Origin: Cylindrotheca closterium
Taxonomy: Eukaryota > Bacillariophyta > Bacillariophyceae > Bacillariales > Bacillariaceae
NCBI GenBank assembly: GCA_933822405.4
Contig: CAKOGP040002025.1
Location: 1 to 64,000 of the forward strand
Length of the DNA: 64,000 nt
Reading direction: 5' to 3'
Shown: in pieces, positions 40,871 through 52,900 of the stretch
Layout of the letters: each line of letters starts with the position of its first letter
Position numbering within the stretch: position 1 is the stretch's first letter
Made by a program: the position numbers and the translations under genes
Notes under the pieces: generated by a model
Databases searched by the model: none
Told to the model about the DNA's origin: nothing
Seen by the model: only the letters and a program-made list of their open reading frames with translations

Positions 40871-42502
40871 ATGAGTCAACCTTTATATCGCAACGGCAAA
40901 AACAGGAGTAGCACACCCAACTACGGCTCGGTTTCTGGGAAAAAGTCAAGTCTTTCCAGTTCCATTGAAGAAGGGCAGCCACTGATTGCCCATTCCCCTT
41001 CGTCCGATGCTTCCAGTGAGAATCTCCCATATCCAAAGGCTACGGATGAGCAACGGGAACTCTTGCTGCTGATTGAAAGTGAAATAAAATTTGCTCGACA
41101 ATCCAAATTTCACATTGTTTTGCCTAGGTTGACTGAAAAGAGAGTCCAGAAACTGAGAACCAAGATCAATCGTGTTAATACAACTTTCACTTTGGATACC
41201 ACTGGGTGTGATGGCTTTGTCTTTAGCTTTCTGCGGAGCACCCTTTTCTATCTTTTTCTGACGCTTCTGGTGACAATTATCGTGCTGATTGGCATTGACA
41301 AATGGAATTTTGGACTGTTCAATACGGATGATGCTTTCAAAACTTTTATACAGGAAGGCTTTCCATTCGTGACTGTCATGTTTAGCGTCATTGCTTGTGT
41401 GGGCCCAACGATGCACCGATTGACACCCTTTTCACAAGAAGTCGGATCCTATGCAAGTCCTTCCTCACTCAAGGAAGCAGCAAAGGAAGGCATCGAGGAT
41501 ATGGTCGTCATGATATCCTCTAGAGTGGACAATGTCAATGCCAAGCTCACTAGTGTCCTGGACCATATGAGACACGTCTCGGATCGGGCCTATCGATTTC
41601 AGTACAAAATACGCCTAGTGGATCCTGAGGTACTGGACCGACATGACGTTTTGAACAATCCATATCTCGATGCAGAGCGCGAGATTCAAAATGCCAAAGA
41701 AGAAATCCATGCCAAGATGCTGACATTTGAACAAGACATCAGTTTCGATGTTGCATCATGGATACCATCCTATCTATCTTCGCCGAGGAAGTTTTTCAAG
41801 GTGGACATGTTTGGTCACATGGTGTTGTTGCTTTTGCTTCATTTGGTAGGCATCCTATCTGCGATCGCCATCGTGGAAAGCCGAGTGTCAATGGATATCC
41901 AAGTTCAGTTTCTTTCCACGATGATGTCCTACCTCGCAATGATACCATACTTTGAAGAGCTAAGCCAACGTTTGACGCCATTTATCATTTGTTGGATCTC
42001 TGCTCTCTTGTTGGAGTCCTACTTGATCTCGAGCTTCTTTTTGACGAACATCTATTTTTCCAAATCATCTTGTTCAAGGACGGTTTCCGTCATAAACGAT
42101 TTACGGTCTGTGATTACATCTCACACCAACTGGTTGTTGATGCAAAATGGAGTCATATTTTTGTCTCACGACATTTTGGAAGTCCGAATGAATCAGCTTC
42201 GTCTCAAGGTGATTGAGTTGGTGGAGCAGAATCATAATCTTTGCTCCGCTTTGAGCTTGGCCGATATTGATGATTCTTCGATGTCAGGCGAAGAAGGAGA
42301 CGACAAGGTTCTCACAAATTTCCCCTTCCAATCGCCGACGGCGGCGGCAAGCGTGTACAGTCACATTTCCAAGAAAAACAGCATGACGCCTGGAAGTGTC
42401 GTAAGCTATCAACCGTCCATTGATCCTCCAGAAGATAAGCCGACTTCATCGACGCGTCCCCCAGCATCCGATAGTCCACCGCAATCGGAGCCTGTAGAGT
42501 GA
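40871..42502 (+). CDS. Multi-pass membrane protein of unknown function
   Basis: 543 residues from the ATG at 40871 (MSQPLYRNGKNRS). A Ser-rich soluble N-terminus precedes hydrophobic segments STLFYLFLTLLVTIIVLIGI, FPFVTVMFSVIACVG, MVLLLLLHLVGILSAIAI, LSTMMSYLAMIPYF and TPFIICWISALLLESYLIS. A long cytosolic loop between the second and third contains a helical region with VDNVNAKLTSVLDHMRHVSD. The tail is Ser/Pro-rich and acidic (SDSPPQSEPVE). No family recognised. It is convergent with the NOS-like gene, with about 170 bp between stop codons. Confidence 0.8.
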   Translation: MSQPLYRNGKNRSSTPNYGSVSGKKSSLSSSIEEGQPLIAHSPSSDASSENLPYPKATDEQRELLLLIESEIKFARQSKFHIVLPRLTEKRVQKLRTKINRVNTTFTLDTTGCDGFVFSFLRSTLFYLFLTLLVTIIVLIGIDKWNFGLFNTDDAFKTFIQEGFPFVTVMFSVIACVGPTMHRLTPFSQEVGSYASPSSLKEAAKEGIEDMVVMISSRVDNVNAKLTSVLDHMRHVSDRAYRFQYKIRLVDPEVLDRHDVLNNPYLDAEREIQNAKEEIHAKMLTFEQDISFDVASWIPSYLSSPRKFFKVDMFGHMVLLLLLHLVGILSAIAIVESRVSMDIQVQFLSTMMSYLAMIPYFEELSQRLTPFIICWISALLLESYLISSFFLTNIYFSKSSCSRTVSVINDLRSVITSHTNWLLMQNGVIFLSHDILEVRMNQLRLKVIELVEQNHNLCSALSLADIDDSSMSGEEGDDKVLTNFPFQSPTAAASVYSHISKKNSMTPGSVVSYQPSIDPPEDKPTSSTRPPASDSPPQSEPVE

Positions 42503-42672
42503 TCCAGACACTTTCCCTAATGTTTGACGAGTTATCGTATGTAGTATGAGAGTGTAGACTATTATAAAACTTTACATTTAAAATCAAAACTCAGGTTCCC
42601 ACATACAATGAAATGTCTAAAAAATAATGCAGTAGCTGCAACCCACCAACATTGTGCAAAAGGATAGGTTGC

Positions 42673-45600
42673 CTAAGTACCAGATATCATTGGGTTGTAA
42701 GCGTGATTTTCTTCATTCAATTTTCCCTTTTGTCTGCTGTTCTGCCGTGGACGAGAAGGAGGGACTGCCACCTCCAATTTCTCGAGTGCTGCCAAAGCTC
42801 GAACAACCTTGACGGTCGACTCCTGCCAGAGTGCATGCATTGGATCCGAACGTGTTGCGTCTCCAATTGCATTCCCATATACTTCCCGCACATACAGCTC
42901 CGATTGTGACATTAATGCCAGCCGCTCCATTGCTTTTGCCATTCCCATTCCTCGATTGCGGCTGTGGCCTTGTGCTAGGATCATCGCAAGACTGTTGCGT
43001 ACTTTTGCGTTCAGCTCTGGCGATCCACAGACATAGAGCCTTGTTCTAGAATTGTGCAGCAAGTCAAGCAGTGTAGCCCGCTCTTGCCGAAGAAGATCTT
43101 CCAGTTCCATCTTCCTACCACTGCTGTGACTGTAGGCGACGAACGGATGAAGCAAACCCTTCTTCCTCAATAGTTCAATCTCAGTGGAATATGGTAGTTC
43201 TTCTGGACTCTTGCACCCACAGAACAAATAGGTTGGATTCGTTCTTCCTGCCAACCAGAATGTCCGACAAGGTGCGATGCCTGGACCTGCCGAAATGAGC
43301 AGAACAGGTGCGCCTTCGTCATCTGGAAGTCGAAATTTTGTCCTGGAGAAAGTGGCATCTATTTGCTGCCCTTTTGTTAACGATCTCAACCATCTGGAAG
43401 CGACACCAGCCTTTCCACTCCCTTCGAAGGTATAGACTGACTGCACAATACTGACAGTATTTTTCGTTCCATCAATTGAAGCAATGGAATAGAATCTTGG
43501 ATCCATGGAAGGTACGTATTTCAATATCCAATTCATTGGAATCGAACCTGGAGGCATGATCTGGACAAGCTTTTCAACAGACAAAGAGCTGTCGGCAGAA
43601 ATAGTGGTCAAGAGTTCATCGAGAACACTCATAGCACTTTCGTTGCCCTGAATATAGTCGTTGAGAAAAGATAGCTCATCTAAGCTCAATGGTTTCGACA
43701 GATCCTTGAATTTCTTGAGATACTTTTTCGCCGCAGCGGCATCGGGTACACTAACATGTCGCATAACAGTTTCGACAACATCATCCATGTTGTGTGGGTA
43801 CAATACCACATGGTCTCCAGCGGCTAGTCCTTGTAGTCGATTCTCGCCCTCTTCCTCCTCTAACTTGAACCGAAAGAGATCGAGCGATCTTTTGAGTTTA
43901 TTGGAATTGCGCTCCCAAGAGTCTAGATACTTTCCTCCTCCAACTGCACCCGGATCATCAACTGAATCCAGCTTCAACACGGGCACGAGTTTCTCAAACG
44001 CCATTGTCGTCAATTGAACTTCCATTGGCTTTGTCGGCTCTACCGTGGGGTTTCTCTTGTAGAGAATACCTTCAACTTCTTCGAACAACATCGTTCGGAA
44101 ATCAGCGAACGCTTCTTCTGGAGCCTCGAGAGTATCAACATAGTGGATACCCATTGCAGGTACACATCCTGCTCTCTTCAAATTGGCTTCCACAACCGAG
44201 GCAAACGATGCTAAACTTCCAGTGTATGCCGAATTGCAAAGACCGCATATAGCAAAATCAATGTTGTGGAGAGATCCTTTCGCCAGTTGACTCATTCCAC
44301 CCAAGAAACTTTTGGCATGGAGCGGTGGCGCACCAGAACTTGCGGTTGAAGTTACGATAATTGCAAGAGATTTTTTCTCAACAGACTCCAGCAGCAGATC
44401 TGGTAGGCTGTCTAATGGGATGGGCCCAGTTGCACTGCCTCCAAAGTCGCCAACCAGAAGGGTTGCCAATCGTAAACTTGTCCCTGTCTCGGAAGCGTAG
44501 TACACAAACACATGGTCGTAATGACAATTCGCTCTGTTGAACACAAAGTTATTGCCTCGTTTTCTTGGCGCAATACTGATAGGTAGAGGCATTGCGAGAT
44601 CCAGGTCATCCCAGAGAGGCTTTTGAATCAAATATTGAGGTTTCACAACGAAGTCTGCCATTTCTTGATGATATGCTGCTGTCATACTAGATGTGGCCGG
44701 AGCAACTACCTTGATCCAATCGGCTGAAGAAGAGGTTATCGTTAGTACCATTGAATCAATTATCACTGACTTGGAATGACAGCTGATGCTTACCTGGACA
44801 ACTTCCAAAGTCTTGTACCTGGGAAGAATGAAATTCAACAAACTCCTCGCTAACTGCATGATAGTCGAGACAACGCAATCCATCCCTCGCAAAGCTGTTC
44901 AAAATAGACTTTTGTGTTTGTAGTTGAACATTGTCCCTCCACAATGAAAGGGGGGACTTTTTTAGAGCACAAGCTGCGGCAATCGCTTCAGCGAAGCCAT
45001 ACCGACTTCGATCAAGCAGAAAACTTGAGATTTCAGAAGCTTGATACAGCCTTGTGAAAGGAGCAGTTTGGTAGAGCAAACCTGCATTGCGGAAAATCCA
45101 ATTGTTAGAGTTGCGAGATAGATCCATCACTTTTTATTTTCGGGCTTCCACGCGTCTTACCTCCAATATCGATCGCCATGCTTGCATCAGAAGCCTGAGC
45201 GTGCCAACGAAGGTTCAAATTCCTGAACAAGTCGAAATCTGGGTGATCAAATTCAACTTCATGTATGGCCTCTGGTGGTAGTACGAATACCTTTGGATTA
45301 TCATGCCCTCGCGCTGCATCAGAGATAAGTAATGGTAGAATATCAAAATCGGATTTCTCTTCTGGAGGAATCCAACCAAATTTCATACAGAGGACAGTGA
45401 AGTCGAGATTGGAGGAGTCTCCCATTATGCTTCCATCGTCTCTCTTGTATGCGGCATATCCAAGAAGATCTCGATTCCAAATGCGAACTGGAGCAAACTC
45501 GTTATCCTGTTTTGGTTGAAATACCGAAATGACAGGGGATTCAGATCCGCCATCGAAAACTTCTTTCAGATGCTTCACGCACTGATTGAAACAGTCGTCC

Positions 45601-48600
45601 GCAGTTTTGGCTTGGCGACAATCGTTCACTGTTAATGATGCATACGCGCTACGCATTATGAATTGTCCACAATTTCTCCATGCGAGGCGACAACCATATT
45701 GCAGCTCGTCGTAAGTTTGAGTATACGAACCAGCTTCGACGATGCTTCTCTTGATTTCTTCCAGTCTCTCCTCGAGACGTTTCCCATGCAACAATCCGGT
45801 TTCTTGAGCGAATCGTTGAATGAAATAGGTTGCTTCCTCGCACGCTAGACTGACGTCACTAGTTTCCGTAGCTGATGCTTGACTTTCAGGATATCCCATG
45901 AACTGACCTGGGCCTTCAAGGTCGGACAAAGCGGGGGTGTTCTTCTGTCCATTTCCGAGTGGCTTCGAACTGTTGGTTTGTGAGAAATCGTCTTTCTTTT
46001 TATCGATTTGATTGCTCAAAGAGCGTACCTGACTTCTGGCCGAGTCGTTGCTGAGACGCATAATCTCCTTATTTCGTTGCTCTGAAATCTGAACAAGTTC
46101 TTGGAACTTGTCTTCCTGTTGCTGCGCAAACTCAGCAAACCACGGCGGCATCTCTGTTGCATCCTCTGGTGAAATGGCTGATATCATGGCGGAGACTTTC
46201 TCTTCATTACGTTTGCGCATACGATCAAGATTTTGCATTGTAGACACCTTATCTTCATTTCTTTTCTTGAGATCCTCAAGATTTTTGAGCATACTCTCAA
46301 ACTTACGAGGATGGGAACTCTTTTCTTCCTCGGTTGTCGCCTCCGCCGTTGTCTCTGTTGTTGGTACCTTGTCAACTTTTCCACCAACGGAATTTCTCTT
46401 CTCAATTCTTCCTTGAATTTCAGATTGGAAGCTCAGTAATTTCTTCTTCATTTCCTCGCGAGAGGCATCTTGCGCCTCGTTGCTAGTTGCAGCATCAGCT
46501 TTAGTTTCGGGCTCATTTTTACCATCCGCACCACCGCGTTTCGAAGAATGTTCCGATACCTTAGTCAGATATTCGCCCTCGGTAACCTCCATGCTTGCGC
46601 CGTCTGTTGATGCATCAAAATTCTCCAATTTGGTAGTCTTTTTCACAGGCTGAAGCTTCGGTGAATCCAGTGAAACTTCCGTCGACTGACTCGTGTTCAA
46701 TTTCCCTTGAATGTCAGCTTGAAATTTTTGCAAGCTTGCAAGCATCACATTGCGTGGAATAGTTGCTTGTTCTTCTTCTAGAGCCTTGATACGCCCTTCC
46801 CGACCTTTTGCCCTTCGAATGTTGTTGGTCTCTCCGATTGCATCCTTTGCTTTCAGATCAGCAGCAGCAGCAGCTTTTGGTTTCGTCTCTTTCTTGGCAC
46901 CATCGCTGGGTACCTTCTTTTCGATGCTCGACCGAAATGCCAAAAGACTGGCAGTCAACTGATCGCGAGTCAAGCTTCCGTTTTCCGTCTCGAGTTGAAC
47001 TATGCGGCTCTTCGCCTGCTGCAATGGTACTGCTGCTGCTTCTGGTAGTCGAAATTCGCTCGAAACAATGGAAGTTTTGTTGGCAGTTTCGGGTTCTGGT
47101 GCTTCAAATTCGCACGAAACAAATGCTGGGTTCTTGGAAGTTTTCGGCTTGGCACGAGGTGCTGGCTTTTTGGTTTTCAATTGAGTCTGGAAGGAAAGAA
47201 GACTGGCCTTGATCTCGTCTCTTGACATTTGGGTGTTTTGTTGCTTGATTTGCGTAGCTCGATCACTCGACGACCAGTCATTGCGATCACTCGACGACCA
47301 GTCCTTTGATTTGGTTTTGTCTTGGCTCGACCTGTTTGTCAATGGATTGTGTTTGCCAGCAGCCGTGGGTGTGTCGACTTGAGGTGAGCTGTCTTCACTC
47401 GACGGTGGAGCCACTTCCGAGTGTAGAACATTGACCACCAAAGGGCCGTGCCCTGGTTTGTCTTCCACAGGTCCTTCTTCATGATCATCTTCTTCCAAAA
47501 TGAAGCGTTCGACGTTGCTGCCCACGCGAGCTTCCATTTTAGATTCAAACCATTTTCGAAAGTTTCGATCTTCAATTTCTCTGGAGCTCAATTCCGCCCC
47601 TACAAGGCCTTGACCTTCGGCACTTTTGGAGGCCTGTAGCTTTCGCTTCGAGTCTGACTTCGGCATTTCCAGCATACTACCTCTCCTTATACTTCGTTTT
47701 ACTGCTGGTGGTGGTGAAACATGCTCCACCTCCACGGACTTGTGTCTGCTGGGTCTGCCACCAGTGGGTGCTTTTTGCCGGATCCTGGCACCAGTGGTAG
47801 CAGTTGCAGTTGCAGCTGGCACTGCTCCACCCTTGTGGAGTTTCTGGTCAATTTGTGACTGAAACGCCCTAAGACTCGAGATCAAATCATCCTTGGGGGT
47901 TTCCACATTTTGGCGCTGCAACTCGGACGCTCGATCTTTTTTGGATGGAATGAGTTGTGGAGTGGGACCGAGATTTGCTGCTGATGGCAACAAGGACTTT
48001 GCCGATACTGGCTTGGCAGCAGCAGCATCTTCTTCTTCTTCATTATCACTCGTACTGTTGCTGGAAGTCGCGTCTTGATTTGATACCAAGGTCATGTCGC
48101 GCTTGGACAAGCTCCGATGGAACTTTTTCAAGTCTTCCAGAGTATCTTTTCGATTGGACGGTGATTCGGCTTCTTTGAGCGGCTCTTCATAAATTGAGGA
48201 GCTGTCGCTGTGATCATCGTCATTATCATCTTCATCTCTGAGGCTCTCGCTGTGATCCTCATCATGCATGATATCTTCTTCTTCGTGCAAGGGTTCGAGA
48301 CCTTCGTCGGATGCGTCATCGTCATGCTGTTCGATTACACAAGAAGGACTTGCTTGCTGAGGTTCTTGATTAGCAGTCGACACAATGACTGGACTCTTTT
48401 CACTGCCTGTGGCTTCCGCCTCGGCTGCTTCCGCTCGTGACCGAAATGTCTTTGGTAGAAACTCGCTGAGACTCTCCCCCAAGTCGGAAGCCCCACTAGA
48501 TTCCGTATCTGCTCCTGAGGATTGATAACTTCTATACGAGGCACCGATTGTATCCTTGGGTTCGTCGGAAAGCTTTGCCGTGTAACTCGCATAATATGTT

Positions 48601-48890
48601 GGTGGTTCGTCGACACTAGCAGTTTTTCCTGATTTGGTGGTTCGCAATTTAGTATTCATTTTCGCTTGAAAGGCTTGAAGATTTTGCGTCAACTCCCCAC
48701 GCTGCTGTGGTCGAGCCTCCTTCTTATTGGATGATAATGATGATGAAATTAATTTACCTTGAGTTGATGATGCGTCTTCCTTCTTCGTTGTCTTCTTTCC
48801 CTTATTGTTCATATCCGAGGAAAACTGCAGAAAGCTCTTTTTGAGATCGGCCAAAGGCATGTCCACAGCTTTGTCGTTTTTGGTTGGCAT
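42673..48890 (-). CDS. Nitric oxide synthase-like protein A, heme-ligand Cys replaced, with giant N-terminal extension
   Basis: Exons 48890-45161, 45081-44794, 44723-42673 (2022 residues). The introns are 79 and 70 bp, and the joins restore NOS motifs (IDIGG|LLYQTAPF; SCP|ADWIKVVAP). Residues 1-1000 are a low-complexity extension with eight copies of an L..FQ..I..K motif. The oxygenase domain (about 1030-1390) aligns without gaps to NOS, but the heme segment is LAWRNCGQFIMR: the Cys ligand is Phe1077 (codon 45662-45660). The substrate Glu is kept (YQASEISSF); the neighbouring Trp is Leu. A flavodoxin-like FMN domain (YYASETGTS) and an FAD/NADPH reductase (RFYSIAS, AGVASRWL, SAGPGIAPCRTFW, LYVCGSP) follow and look competent. 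It is divergently paired with NOS-like B. Probably not a catalyst of NO formation alone. Confidence 0.88.
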
Positions 48891-49949
48891 GATGGCTGTT
48901 CTTGATGTTCTTGTTGCTGGTGTCGTTGTTGTTACTTCTTGTAAGGCTGATCGTAAAAGGTGATGTATTTCTCTTCTCTTTTTGTGTTGCTGATAGGTCT
49001 TCTGTTCGAGCTGTAAGCGATAGTATGTTACCTTGCAGGCATAAAGAAGCAGGGATCGGGTTGATGGTTGATGGGAAGAAGGATCGTGTGTTCCATTTTC
49101 GCCCACTTCGTTGCACTTCTCATCTCGCGGACGTGCAAATAGTCATTTCTTTGGTTTTGAGCTTCCGTCTTCGGGTTCTACAGGATAATGATACTTCTTT
49201 GAGATCGCGAATCGCCAGTTTATTAATTCTAAAACCTTTCTTGTGTTCGTAATGACTTTTGATATGCCCAACATAAGTATATCGAAACAAAGAATTATCT
49301 CATGGTTACGCTCAATTAACATCCATTCCATTTCTATAAGCCCGCTGAATGTTCTCTGTCGCCAGCCGGATGTGGGATCGATGAGGAGAATGCCGTTGGA
49401 GCAAGAGGAGTTGAGTGGTGTGTTCGGAACGAAACGCTACTACACGTTACATAAAACCGTATGCAGTTTGTGAGCACGGTACTTGGACTGTGTCCTTCAT
49501 CGTCTAAACATTGCATTCGTAATGACTTTTGATACGCCCAACATAAGTATATGTCTAGACCTTAGAATAATCTCATGGTGGCTCTCGTATAAAAGGCATT
49601 CGGCTTCGTTAAGTCCCTTCATAGTTCTCCATCGCCAGCCGGTTGTGGGATCCGTTGGCAGTGGTGCGTCCCATAGTTAGGGTCAATGTTACGAGGAGTC
49701 GAGTCCGCTACTACAGTACCGGAAGAGCGTGAGTAGCGTCGACAAAGAAAGTGGAACATTGTGTCCTTCCAGCAGAAGCCCATCCCTGAAAAATAAACAC
49801 CGTCCAACTATATTGGATACATTAGGCAAACTCCTATTACGCACCTACTATAACGAAGCGTGAAACTACTAGTAGCGTTTGATTTGATTCGAAGGACAAG
49901 AAGTAACAAAAAGGAAGAGAAAGACAATAGTTCAATCCTATCAATCATC
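48891..49949. promoter_or_regulatory. Shared upstream region of the two NOS-like genes
   Basis: 1.06 kb between head-to-head starts, so a bidirectional promoter is likely. It contains a direct duplication of about 270 bp (about 49240-49505 and 49509-49775): both halves carry TTCGTAATGACTTTTGATA, CCCAACATAAGTATA, ATCTCATGGT, CGCCAGCCGG and TGTGTCCTTC. Duplicated control sequence could give each gene its own copy. Confidence 0.6.
49240..49775. repeat. Direct duplication in the NOS intergenic region
   Basis: Two imperfect units with a period of about 270 bp. Unit-to-unit identity is moderate and patchy, so the duplication is old compared with the kinase or 717-bp repeats. Confidence 0.75.
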
Positions 49950-52900
49950 ATGTCCTCCACCAACCTACCAGCCTCGTCCCAGGCCATGTTGGACAACCTG
50001 GAACGTATGAAAAAGCGGAATCAAGAACGCTTGGCAGAGATTGTACGGTCCTTTAGTGAAACCAGCAATAGTGAATCCAATGCTAGTGCCACCAACACTG
50101 CTAGTTTCAACCAGATGATCAGTGGAGGAAGTGGAAGAAGCGGAGGCAGCGGAGGCAGCGGAGGAAAGGCTTCCATTCAAACTACTACCACGAGTGCCAC
50201 GGAGAATACCGACTTTTTGGAAGATGACGATGACGACGAAAACGACTTGCAAGATAATGCGTCCCAAAGCTCATCGTCTTCTTCCAGTTCCTTGATGAAT
50301 CCTTATTTTGGAAACCCTGCGGCTGGAGTACCGGCTTGGTTTTCCAGTTACATGGCTCAGCAAGAAGCCCGACAACAACTAGTAAAGAACAAACTACATG
50401 CGCAAAAGGAAGAGATTGATCGATTGAACAACAATCATAATGAAAATGATACTGGGGAGAGCTCAGTGGTAGTGCAAACACTGTGTCCACTGCCACAAGT
50501 CACTCCCACGATATCGCCATTTTCAAAAATGGGAGAAGAAGAGAAAAAGGAACAAGGTGATAGTCTCGATGACAACAGCATATTGGTAGACGACGCACAA
50601 GATCCACGCAACGAATCGCCCTTGAAGCTGCAACCCATGGTCGTAACAGAGGAAGCAGAGGATGATGAAATCAATCAGTCTTACTTGACATCGCCGCCTT
50701 CCACAAAGGATGTAGTGGCCACGCTCTCGGGTCTGAGTTCGGAAATGAGCCATAGTTACGACTCGGAAGAGCGCCGCAAACGACGACACCAAAACATTCG
50801 CAATGTCTTTCGGGCTGATACAACGAAATCGCCTTTTGTGCGAAACGCGGACGAAATCAACACCTTGATAAAGTTATCCGACGCCAAGCAATTTCTAGAG
50901 CAATTTGCTGCAATCAAGGGGGAGAAAAGGGTGGATATTGATAATGGTGGTGAACAGCAGCAGGAGGACCCAGACGAGCAGGTACAACTACAAAAATCCC
51001 AATCACAACAGCAATCGCAAGAAGATCGCCTGGAACAAGTACAACGGGACATTGAAAGAACGGGGACCTATGAACATACACCCCAAGAGCTAGAATTTGG
51101 TTGTCAATTGGCCTGGAAGAATGCTGCGAGATGCAATGCCCGGCAATACATGGACAAATTGGTGATACGAGATTCGCGATATGTCTCTTCGGCCAAGGAT
51201 TGCTTTGAGGATTTGGTAAAACATATCAAGACATCTTTTAATGACGGAGCGATACGACCAGTCATGACCTTGTATAGACCGAAGCAAGATGGACAATCGG
51301 CGCCAGTACGAGTTTGGAACCGACAGCTGTTGGGGTATGCTGCCTACGAACTCGTGGATGGGAAGATTATGGGGGATCCCATCAATTTGCAATTTACGGC
51401 TTTGTGTCAAGAATTTGGATGGACGCCACCCAAGATCAAGACCGATTTTGATATTCTTCCATTGCTGATATCGGATGCATCTACTGGGCATGCCAAACCG
51501 CAAGTCTTTGAAATACCATCCGAAGAGATTCCGGAAGTACGCATCACACACCCGGAATTTGATCTCTTTGAATTGCTGGGGTTGAGATGTTACTCAATGC
51601 CTTGTGTTTCCAACATGGGTGTTGAAATTGGGGGAGTGCATTATCAGACAGCTTGCTTCAGTCGATGGTACCAAGTTACGGAAATTGGACGCCAGTTTTT
51701 GGATACTGATCGGTACAATTTAGCCGAATCCGTGGCGGTTGCCTGCAACATTCCACGACCATTCGACAATGGTCTTTGGAAAGATACTGCCCAAATGGAG
51801 CTACACAAGGCAATTTTATACAGTTTTGAGGAACAATTGATCCCATGCGTCGATCATTACAAGGCCAGTCAAAGTTTTGTCCATTATTATGACCTAGAAA
51901 TGAAAGAGCACGGAAAGTGTCCAGCCGACAAGGCATCGCTAATGCCTCCCGCTGGAGGAAGCATGACGGCCGTCTACCATAAGAAAGACATGGCAAATCA
52001 CGTTGAGAAGCCACAGTTTCGTAGACAGTTGAGCATTTGGGATGATCTTCGTATTGGACTTCCAGAGCCTATCGTTGTCGAGTCTATTCGGGGATTGTCA
52101 AGGGCTTACCCAACCAATGCAGAAACGAATATGTACGATGAGGTTTTCATCTATCACGCATCTGAGTTCGGCAAAGCGCTCCGCATGGCAACCATGATTT
52201 CTTGTGAATTTGGAGAGAATGCAACTGGGCCTATTGCCTTGGATGATCTTCCTGATTTGCTTATTCAGCACTCGGATTATAGTGGAACAAATCGGAAACA
52301 GAGTAAGACTTTGGTGGTCATTGTAGCCTCGACCAATGGAATGGGGGATGCACCAGAATCAGCAAAGAGTTTTGTTGATCAAATGAAGATGGTGCAGGAG
52401 CATTCTGTGCGCGACGTTGAATTCTCGATTTTGGCACTGGGGAATTTTGCTTATCGACAGAGTTCTGCTGCGTTTGGCCACAAGGTTTATTCCTTGCTGG
52501 AGAAAGCAGGATGTTCCCCAGCCTTGAATATTCAAATCGCAGACGAGTTAAACGATCCTCAAGCTGCACTGGATTCCTTCACAAAACTGATAACGCAAGT
52601 TTGTACAGGGCAGGGGCAGTTGGGCATTGATTTAGGGGCAATATCAAGCCGGCCGCCAGCATTTGCAAGTATCAGTCTAGAGGCGCGTACAAAGATGCTA
52701 GAAACGAGTTCAACTTCGGAAAACAACCACAGGGATCCAGGAGTGTTGCATTACAGCAGCTCGTGGGCCAACAGGGCACACAAACTAAAACCGTCTATGG
52801 ACATGTTCACGTTCAATGTTAATGAGGGGTATGAAAGTCTCCTGAACGAAGCCGTTCCTGGTGATCTTGTGGCGCTCTATCCATCAAATTTGAACGACGT

